Shown one piece after another: positions 55,899 through 64,000 of a DNA stretch of 64,000 bases. Positions within the stretch are counted from its first letter, which is position 1. Each line of letters opens with the position of its first letter. A model generated the notes under the pieces. That model was not told where the DNA came from, did no database searches, and was given only the letters and a program-made list of their open reading frames with translations. The translations under genes and the position numbers were made by a program. Source of the stretch: Thermothielavioides terrestris NRRL 8126 (taxonomy: Eukaryota > Ascomycota > Sordariomycetes > Sordariales > Chaetomiaceae); assembly GCF_000226115.1 (NCBI RefSeq), contig NC_016457.1, forward strand, positions 3,720,001 through 3,784,000. The letters run 5' to 3'.

Positions 55899-57812
55899 AT
55901 GTCTTCAAAGCACTACTTCCCCTCTTCCTCGGCGACGTCGCTGGTCCCCCGCTACCTGTCAGCGCTCGTTCGTGAGCACCCGCAGCTCGAGCTCATTCCT
56001 TCCCAGCGAGTCGTCTACAATCCATCGCACGACCGCTCCTGTGTTGCCGTCATCTCTGGAGGCGGTTCGGGACACGAGCCTTCGTGGTCTGGCTTCGTCG
56101 GAGATGGCCTCCTCGCCGCCGCGGTGTGCGGAGATATCTTCGCGAGTCCCAGCACCAAGCAAGTTCTTGCGGCGGTTGATGCTGTACCAAGCGACGCGGG
56201 CGTCATCTTGATGATCACCAATTACACCGGCGATAAGTTGCACTTTGGCCTAGCGGCGGAGCGCGCCAAGGCGGCAGGTACATGCGGTGGTGGCAGAATA
56301 ACCGTTCTACCATCGACAGACGATGTCAGCATTGGAAGGAGTCGGACCAAGGCCGTGGGGAGGCGAGGCATGCCCGGACATGTCATCAGTTGAGTCTGTC
56401 CTTGTACTCTTTGGCGCGGGGGTTGTTCTTGGCTGACTCTGCATCTCTACCAAGCATTAAAAATCGTGGGAGCCGCGGCAGCCAGCAAGCGCTCCTTTGA
56501 CGAGTGCGTCGCTATCGGACTCGCCGTCAACGACCAGCTCGTGTCGATTGGTTCGTCCCTCGATCATTGCCATGTACCGGGGCGAGAGAACCATGAGTCG
56601 CTGGGCGACGACGCATGCGCAATAGGCGCCGGAATACACAACGAGCCAGCCCAACAAGAGATTAGCCCCTTTCCTTCGGTGGAGGATGTGGTAGACCGCT
56701 GCCTGCGCCTTCTTTGCGATCCCGCCGACGCCGAGAGGGCCTTCGTCGACTTCAGCAACGCCGACGATTCGATCGTACTGCTCGTCAACAACTACGGCGG
56801 ACTCTCGAATCTAGAGCTTGGGGCGCTGACCGACGAGGTCCTGAGGCAGCTCGAGGCAAAGTGGCGCATTCGCCCCGTAAGGATATTGAGAGGGAAGTTC
56901 GAGACCTCATTGAACGCTCCAGGCTTTTCGATTTCCCTATGCAACCTCTCGAAAGCTGCAAGGAGCTGTAATCTCTCAGCACAGGAGCTGCTTGACCTCC
57001 TTGATGCAACCACGAATGCTCCGGCGTGGCCCAGACATACCTCAGCCACAACAGCACGACAAGGCCGGAAGAATGGAGAGCAGGTCACAAACTGGGATTC
57101 GTCGAAGCCTCATATCTCGGAGGAAGAGGACATCAGGGGTGAGTGAGAGAGAATGCACGTCTCCCAAAGTACCGCCGCTAACAAACGAGCAGTTGATGCC
57201 GGCAGCCTTGACGCACTCATTAGGGGCAGCTGTACGGCGGCGATTGCGGCAGAACCCGATCTCACGCGATGGGATATGGTGATGGGCGACGGAGACTGCG
57301 GCGAGGCGGTCAAGCGAGTGTGCGAGGCCCTCATCTCGATTCTCGACAAAGGTGCCGCTCGCGGGGGCTCGCTTTTGAAGCTTCTCTTCGCCGCTTCAGA
57401 CGCCGTCGACGACATGGGTGGCACTCTGGGCGCCATTCTGGGGATTCTACTCTCTGCGTTCATAACGGAGCTGCGGCTGAGGGCCGGGGCCGGCCCGGTC
57501 AATCAGGAAACCGTCGCCAGGGCTCTCCAGGCGGCGGTTGAGGTTCTGAAGAAGCACACAGCAGCCAGGGAAGGGGACCGTACAGTGATTGATGTGCTCT
57601 TGCCGTTCGCGGAAGCCTTCTCACAGTCACTTGACTTCCAACGGGCGGTGAACGTGGCCATGGAGAAGGCAGAGGCAACGAGGTATCTGAAGCCCAAGTT
57701 TGGCCGAGCCACGTATGTTGGCAAGGAGGAGGAGCTCCCTGATCCCGGTGCCTGGGCGCTTGCCGTGTTCCTTCGAGGAATGTGGAACGCCTTGCAAGCC
57801 CACCAGGAATAG
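55899..57812 (+). CDS. dihydroxyacetone-kinase-family kinase (DhaK+DhaL), cluster gene 7
   Basis: Exons 55899-56388, 56455-57138 and 57193-57812 give 597 aa, the length of single-chain ATP-dependent DAK enzymes. The DhaK half has SGGGSGHEPSWSGFVG (residues 53-68), MITNYTGDKLHFGLAAERAK, DDVSIGRSR and SSLDHCHVPGR, where His201 is at the substrate-binding position. IGAGIHNEP follows. The DhaL half, after a 60-residue linker, has MGDGDCGEAVKR, GGSLLKLLF, DDMGGTLGAILGI and a C-terminal RATYVGKEEELPDPGAWAL. Fungal members phosphorylate dihydroxyacetone or erythrulose. In this cluster a ketose such as erythrulose is more likely, by analogy with Yarrowia EYK1 and mycobacterial erythrulose kinases. 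Intron 1 uses a weak donor (GTTGAG). Confidence 0.92.
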
Positions 57813-58714
57813 ATTCTCTGGGTAATGAAAATGTAGAGACGTTTGCCGGGGTTCCACTGCGGTTTTGTGTACGGTGTACCTAATGAATAAACTTGGGAAA
57901 AACAGGAGTATTCATCCGGGCTGGCATCATCTATACTTTTCCATCCACTTACTGACACAACCGTAGGCGTATGACGACGTACCTAGACGAGATGTCATCT
58001 TGCAACTCCAGGGTCGTAGGAGACATGAGTTGCAAACTGGGGAACTACCTCGAGCGCGTAACTGCATATCAGTGAAGGGGAACAGGGAGGCTATGCGCGC
58101 AATCTTCCCCAGAAAATGAGCATTAAGATCGCGCTGATAGGGCATTCTATCGCTCGCACCACTGCCCTGGCCCAGCGGCTATCAGAGGTAATTCGCCCTG
58201 TTTTGGTGGTTTGCATGCAGAAGTCAATTCTGACCCCGGTAGTTGTTTCTCGAATCCGCCCCCGTGGATTGTGATTCGAGGCGGAGCAGTCACACAGCAG
58301 CGAATGGGAGCACACAGCAGCACTCTTACCGGGATGTTGCTGCACCTTGGCTGCAGGAAGCAGCAAGGCACACCCGCTGAATGGCCGTCTGCCTTGAACG
58401 TGCCCGGATCGAGTATGGACGGGTTTTTGTGTGACCAGGCGGGTTCTCTGCTCCTCTACTCATGCCGGAGACCAGTCCGCTTGACCTCCGCCACAGTCGG
58501 ATCGTCACCACCAGCTTTTCGACAGAGTCTACCATCCTTCAGCAGGACTTCAGAGCGACTGCGAGTTTTGCATTGTGCCGAGCCTAGGTGCTTACTCCAT
58601 CCTCATGCTGTCAAGTGGTGACGCCCCGGGTCATTAAAGTCGCTACTGAGGCTTAGTTGGTGGTTGCTGTGACTGCTCCGCATCGATGCTGTGCCGGGAC
58701 CCAGCTTCGCCTCC
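57813..58714. other. intergenic region
   Basis: 902 bp between the DAK-type kinase and the lipase. No coding frame or RNA gene is supported. Confidence 0.5.
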
Positions 58715-60806
58715 ATGGGATTCTTTGACAGGTCCAAGAAGGTGAAAAAGGAGTCGCCGGCGGCCAGGCCCCGGGATGCAAGACGAGCACCGGTCCCAAC
58801 CCGGCCAGCGCCGCCGCCGCCGCCGCGTCAGGTCCCGCTGAACTGGGCTCCCGCTGGCCTTCACCCGCAGCCTGCAGCACACCAGTCGGTCGGGTTTCTT
58901 CCTCCACCTCCTGGCTGGAATGGGGGATCGCAGCCTCAAGTCTCGTGTCCGTCCGGAGCGTATCCTCCCATTATTGTGAACCAACACCATTACTACCTCG
59001 CCGCCCCACCGCCTCATCTTCTGAGGGCTCAGGTTCCAGTTCGGCCGAACATTGACAGCACGCCGCTCGGCAAACTTGACCTCGACTCCGCGCTAGACTT
59101 GGCCAAAGACGTATGTCAGGCGACCGGCATGCCGCGGCTGCTGGAGGATGCCCTACCGCGATGGCACGGCTGCGGCAACCAGCTGGTCAGCCAAGGCAGT
59201 GCCTTGGTGAATGAGATATCCGACCGCTTCGACAGCGTCTTGACCATGATTGACCAAGGGGGTTACGATGGCAAAGAGGGGGACATCTTTGCTTGGCAGC
59301 CAACGCAAGCAGCGACCCAGAGGCCTATACCAGCACCCCCGCCACCCGCTCCGGTCCCGTCGGGGAGGCCGGTAGCCAACAGAGGCATGCCCCAGTCCAG
59401 TAAGAGAGGCGCCAGGACGGAACACCCCAAGGGCCAGACAACGGCGGCGACAGCCATGGCTTCGGAGAGCTTCTTTGCCAAGGTCGACAAGTACGCCAAC
59501 TCGAGGCTGCCCATGAACTTGCCCCCTCTGAAGCTGTATGCGCCCCCTCCTCCCGCCCCCTTTTCACGACGCTTGGTGTGAGGGGCGGCGCTAATGACGC
59601 GGACATAGGTACATTCCCACGTACCCGCTGATCTGCCTGGCCGCGCAATACTCGGAGAGAGTCTACGAGCCTCCCGTTGGGCGAGCAGAGCGGGATGCCC
59701 GTGTCGAGGCGGACTGGCGTACGGGCACCAAAGCCATGGTCATCAAATCGGTGCCCATGGACGACGCCAACACCATCGTCTTTGCCATCCGGGGAACTGC
59801 CACTTTCATGGACTGGGCTGTTAACCTCAACATGGAACCGACATCACCCGCGGGCTTCCTGGTATGCCCTCTTGTGCCTGCCTTCCTCGTGTGCAGCGCC
59901 ATGTGATGCTGATAGATGCAGGACGACCCCGGCAACCTCTGCCACGCCGGCTTTCTGTCGGTCGCCCGTAAGATGATAGCCCTGGTGGCGCGACGCCTCC
60001 GCCAGCTGCTCGAGGAAGACACCCGGCGAGCGTCGTCCTCGCTCCTGATCACCGGCCATAGCGCAGGCGGGGCGGTCGCCGCGCTATTGTACAGCCACAT
60101 CCTTTCCACGTCGCGCGCCGCCGAGAGCGAGCTCCGCGCGGTGGCAGGGTGCTTCAAGCGCGTCCACTGCATCACCTTCGGCACGCCGCCGGTCAGCCTG
60201 CTGCCGCTGGCGAAGCCCACCGACTACGTCCGATGCCCGCAGGCGCGCAAGAGCGTCTTCCTCAGCTTCGTCAACGAAGGCGACCCCGTGACGCGCGCCG
60301 ACCGGGCGTACGTGAAGAGCCTGCTGCAGCTGTTCGCCGCGCCGGCGCCGCGCATCGCCACTCCCACCACCGAGTCGAAGCCGCCATCGTCGTCAGACAA
60401 AAAACCGCGGCGACAGGCCAACAACAAGCCGGCCAGCAAGACCTCCGCTACACCACCACCGCCACCACCAGCAGCCGCAAACAAGTCAAGAACAGCAAAA
60501 AAGCCAGCAGCAGCAGCAGCAGCAGCACTCCCAACCTGGCCTGTCCCGCCGTGCACGCTCAGCTGCGCGGGACAGATCGTGGTGCTGCGGTCGGGCGACC
60601 CGCGGGCGGCAGGGCTGCGGGGCGGGCGGCACAAGGCGGCGACGGTGGCGGCGCGGCTGCGCGAGGGCGTGGTCGCGCAGGTCGCCACGGACGCGCAGCT
60701 CCGGGGCGTCGTGTGGGGGGACCCCGTGGCGCACATGATGCGGCTGTATGCGGGCCGCGTCGAGGTGCTTGCTGTCGCGGCTGTTACGGGGCGGCTGGGG
60801 GGGTGA
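58715..60806 (+). CDS. class 3 lipase-fold protein with Pro-rich N-terminus
   Basis: Exons 58715-59535, 59609-59861 and 59922-60806 give 652 aa. The first 250 residues are low-complexity and rich in Pro (APPPPPRQVP, PAPPPPAPVPS), start MGFFDRSKKVKKE, and lack a signal peptide. The alpha/beta hydrolase domain begins at LYIPTYPLICLAAQYSERVYE. It includes NTIVFAIRGTATFMDWAVN (oxyanion region) and the nucleophile elbow ITGHSAGGAVAA with Ser405. HCITFGTPPVS follows, and SFVNEGDPVTRADRAYV has the likely Asp479. The third member may be His in GDPVAHMMRLY. A Pro/Ala-rich insert (CAG repeats near 60503-60525) splits the last part. The donor at 59536 was chosen over one giving a 31-bp intron. The substrate is unknown; these are intracellular diacylglycerol-lipase-like fungal proteins. 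Confidence 0.85.
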
Positions 60807-61388
60807 GTTTTGAAGGGGAAGGAGGGTTGAGTGAGAGGAGGATGGTAATTACGCTGTGTGTCACGGTGGATGGCATGGAATGGGACGGCGACATTTGCTT
60901 GCCCTGGCTTTGTGATGATACCTGTACCTTACCTTGTAGGGAGTTTGGGTTGGGGTTCGGGATGTACCTATGCTTGGTTTGCTTCTTGGGAGCCAGCCGG
61001 AATGTGCTTCTTCTGATTCCAGGTCGCCAGACATTGCGGACAATCGGATTTCAATCTGAGGTCGTGTCCAACAGACCATGAAACCAGCAGAGCAGGTCTC
61101 CCTCTGCATGGTGCATCGAAAAAGAGATCAATTCCAGGTTTGAAGTAGATGGGCCTTGCTCAGGGGCAAAACCGCCAGGGGCAAAACCGCCAGGGGCAAA
61201 GCGCTCTTCAGGGGGACCCACCAGTGCCGAGCCCGATTTCGGTATGTTGCTGCAGTGGGTTAGCTCACGTTCCAGTTAGTTATCGTCATCAGCCCCTCCA
61301 AAGCTACCCCGCCAAAGCAACACGCCCAAGTTCCCATCCCCAAGCTGCCCTTGCCCAAACCGACAAGTCGCGCACCAGATCCGCGAGG
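60807..61388. other. intergenic region with 15-bp repeat
   Basis: 582 bp between the lipase and ARMT1-like genes. It contains about 2.8 copies of a 15-bp unit at 61161-61202. No gene seen. Confidence 0.55.
61161..61202. repeat. 15-bp tandem repeat
   Basis: CAGGGGCAAAACCGC at 61161-61175 and 61176-61190, then a partial third copy. It lies in the probable promoter of the ARMT1-like gene. Confidence 0.9.
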
Positions 61389-63245
61389 ATGGAGCACGAC
61401 CCCAAACTTCGTACGTACGGACTCCTTCTCAGCCCGGCCGCCGAGATGCTGACCCCTAATTCCTGCAGCGGCCTACTCGACCGGCGACCCCACATCGTTC
61501 GCGTACCCGACTGCGCGGGAGCGATGGCCCATCATCATCGTGCGGCCCCCCCCACCCCCCCCGATTCTCTGCCTCGCCGAAGTGAAGGACAACCAAAAAC
61601 ACTCATACTTTTTGCCCATAGACTCAAGCCATTGACGATGCCTACCGCACGGTCGCCTCCTGCAACGACGCCGAGAAGGAGGCCGAGGGCAAGAAGATCG
61701 TGGCCGAACTCGCGCAGCTCAAGTACGAGGTGCAGCACGACCGCGCCTTGACGTGCGTGTCCCCGTCGCAGGCAGCATATGAGGCAGAAGTGCTTATAGT
61801 GGGTGGCACAGGCCCATACGTGACGATGGCTACCCCGACGTGGCCGGCTACAACAAGGAGCTCGAGCAGCTGGGACCCGTCACCTGGCTGAACGCGCCGT
61901 GGCTCTTCACCGAGTGCTATCTCTTCCGGTACCGTACCGTGCTCTGTCTCCTCCCTCTTTGCTCTCCGCCATAGACCACTAACCATCCCCCCCTCCTTCC
62001 CTGCTGGCAGCCGCATGTCCACCTCCTTCACGCTCTCGACGCACTGGAAGTCCTACGACGTCTTCGCCCGCCAAAAGATCAGCACCTTCCGCTCCTCGCG
62101 GCCGGCCGTCCTCGAGCTCGCCGCGCGCTACAAGGACCTCGTCACACAGCTGCGCAACCCCCAAGCCGCGCACGACCCGGAGGCCGACCGCCTGCTGTTC
62201 ACCGAGATGTGCGAGGTGTGCCTGTGGGGCAACGCGACGGACCTGTCGCTGCTGACCAGCCTGACGTACGACGACATCCAGCGGCTGCAGGGGTCCGAGG
62301 CGCGGCGCCGGGCCGAGAAGAACATCCTCATCAACGACCTGCCGCGCGTGTACGACCACCTGCTGGCCGCCAAGACCCAGACGCAACAGCGGGCGGCCGC
62401 CGACCGCCGCGTCGACATCGTGCTCGACAACGCCGGCTTCGAGCTCTTCGTCGACCTGATCCTCGCCGGCTACCTGCTGACCGCGGGGCTGGCCACCACC
62501 GTCGTGCTGCACCCCAAGTCGATCCCCTGGTTCGTGTCGGACGTGCTGCCGGCCGACTTCGCCGCGCTGCTGAACGCGCTGGCCCGCCCGCGCGAGTTCT
62601 TCGAGACGCCTGCCGACGGGGACGCCCTGCTCGGCCGCGCCCCGCCGTCGCCGCTCACCGACGCCCAGGTCGATGACCTCGCCTTTTTGTTCGCCGAGTG
62701 GAGCCGCTTCCATGCCGAGGGCCAGCTCGTGCTGAGGCCCAACCGCGTGTGGACTGGCCCCGGGAGCTACTGGCGCTTGCCTCGGGAGGCGGAGGCGCTG
62801 GTGGCGGATCTGAGGGAGGGCGTGCTGACCGTGTTTAAGGGGGACTTGAATTATAGGAAGTTGGTGGGCGATGTAAGTTGTCTTGTTCCTTTTCGGGCGT
62901 TCTCCCGGTTTGTCCCTTCTCTCCGCCACCTTTTTGTGTTTCTTCCGCCCTGTTCCTTGTTTGTGGCGCTTCAACGTCTCGATCTGGCAATAGCTCCGCT
63001 GACTGCTGTTGCAGGTGGCCTGGGACCCGACCACGCCGTTCTCCGAGGCGCTGGGCCCGCTGGGGCCGGGGTCCGGGCTCAACGTGCTGGCGCTTCGGAC
63101 GTGCAAGGCCGACGTGGTGGTGGGGCTGAAGCCCGGGGAGGACGAGAAGCTGAGGCAGACGGACGGTGGCGGCGGCGACTCCGGGGCGCGGAAGTGGGCG
63201 TGGAACGGGAAATGGGCGGTGGTGTCCTTCTGCAAGGGGACGTGA
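61389..63245 (+). CDS. ARMT1/DUF89 damage-control phosphatase-like protein
   Basis: Exons 61389-61410, 61469-61539, 61622-61752, 61812-61928, 62011-62872 and 63015-63245 give 477 aa. This is the eukaryotic subfamily of DUF89, metal-dependent phosphatases that clear reactive sugar phosphates (such as fructose-1-P); the human protein is also called a carboxyl methyltransferase. N-terminal pieces on tiny exons give SFAYPTARERWPIII and TQAIDDAYR. DDGYPDVAGYNKELEQL and WLNAPWLFTECYLFRRM follow. Metal and substrate motifs are DNAGFELFVDL (Asp-Asn) and FKGDLNYRKLVGD, completed by VAWDPTTPF and ALRTCKADVVVGL across intron 5. Intron 4 has a weak donor (GTACCG). It is a housekeeping cytosolic repair enzyme. 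Confidence 0.9.
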
Positions 63246-64000
63246 TGTTCGTCCCTCCGTCCGCCCGGCCGTCTCTCCCGGGGAAGCAGCGCCGAAGGAC
63301 GGCGCTGCGATGTGGGTTGCGGAATTTCGAAGCATATAGACGGGGCTGAATTCCCCCATGTTGATATCAGAATTCAGGTAAACTGCTCTAGACCGCTGGT
63401 GTCACCCGCCCGTGCGTCGTGTGGCAGGCTGAACGCGGGTCTGGCTCCGAGACATCCCAGCTGAGAACTGTCCGAGGTAGGATCCTCAGCCGCTTTGTGA
63501 TACCGTACCATGTCCGCGTTCACAAACCGGCGCACGCAGCCGCCCGCGCCTGACCAGCTGCAACGGCGTTCCGGATGTCCCGGCCTGCGTTGGTCTCAGA
63601 GATCAAGCCAGGCGATGTCGCTCTAAGTTGTTCCCAAGTATTCCGGTTCAATGATGGCCTGCGAGGTGACTTCTTCTCTGAAGTCAAACCAAAACTTTGC
63701 GGGAACGTTGGAATTTGAAATTCTTCGTTGCTGCCATCCTCAGCCCAGTGTGTGTCTCCTTCCCGCCATGCTATGGTCCTCAAGTGCTACCGGACAGCCG
63801 TTTCTTCAACGCTCCCGTAGGACCGGTTCAAATAATATCTACCGTTGGTAACGATGATGGTGGGACCGCCTGATTGTTTACATGATGTGGAACAGGCAGC
63901 CAATATCTCCGTCGGCGGCCTGTTGATGCTGAGTGCTTTAGCTGGCGTGACGGTGCTGGTCGGTAAGAAAGCTCTAACTACGATGCTCATTGTTGGTAGC
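63246..64000. other. right-edge region
   Basis: 755 bp after the last gene. A frame that opens at 63854/63857 and stays open to the window end reads as a hydrophobic stretch (SVGGLLMLSALAGVTVLVG). It could be the start of a gene that continues outside, or chance. Nothing else seen. Confidence 0.3.

Noticed and set aside
59578..59608. 31-bp intron in the lipase
   Set aside because: Too short; the donor GTATGC at 59536 gives a 73-bp intron and a conserved LKLYIPTYPL junction.
61979..63235. 418-aa minus frame opposite the ARMT1-like gene
   Set aside because: Shadow with biased composition; the + strand has DUF89 motifs.
1..64000. CRISPR array, 5S rRNA or intact transposon
   Set aside because: No regularly spaced repeats, no recognisable 5S sequence and no transposase or reverse transcriptase motif seen on either strand.

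Overview
This window is nuclear DNA of a filamentous ascomycete, most likely a Sordariomycete and plausibly a Chaetomiaceae-like biomass degrader. The reasons are short GT-AG introns of about 50-80 bp, strongly GC-biased third codon positions, two Zn2Cys6 regulators, nuclear tRNAs (one with an intron), and fungal-only families (GH7, GH10, GH72, AA7, UstYa-like, PTH11-type rhodopsin, fungal lipoxygenase). I found no rRNA, CRISPR array or bacterial-type operon. I rebuilt exon structures by hand from frame, splice consensus and family alignment. Almost every model closes to a whole number of codons.

Layout. 0-5 kb: a Zn2Cys6 regulator divergent from an MFS exporter. 7-12 kb: a GPI-anchored GH72 glucanosyltransferase and an iron-type lipoxygenase. 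13-17 kb: a paraoxonase-like esterase facing a compact GH7 cellulase. 17.7-25 kb: tRNA-Trp, an M20 amidohydrolase, a Ytp1-like membrane protein, a double GFA-domain protein and tRNA-Gly. 25-32 kb: a rhodopsin-like membrane protein, a flavin oxidase, a 34-nt poly(A) tract preceded by AATAAA, and a UstYa-like protein. 33-39 kb: tRNA-Ile with intron, then an AA7 oligosaccharide oxidase convergent with a GPI-type GH10 xylanase. 39.7-42.9 kb: a FHIP/RAI16-like trafficking gene. 45-57.8 kb: a seven-gene cluster. 58.7-63.2 kb: a class 3 lipase and an ARMT1/DUF89 protein.

The most interesting region is 45.1-57.8 kb. Seven genes alternate strand: SDR dehydrogenase, MFS sugar transporter, SMP-30 lactonase, class II aldolase, RpiB-type isomerase, Zn2Cys6 regulator and dihydroxyacetone-kinase-type kinase. 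Three pairs share divergent promoters. The set reads as one catabolic module: uptake, oxidation/reduction, lactone opening, ketose phosphorylation, isomerisation and aldol cleavage, with its own regulator. Kinase plus RpiB isomerase recalls tetritol/erythrulose catabolism, but the lactonase and an aldolase with an altered phosphate loop suggest another rare sugar or an extended route. The substrate cannot be read from sequence.

Intergenic DNA is long (up to 2.2 kb) and holds microsatellites, short tandem repeats and a few possible relics, but no intact transposon that I can recognise.
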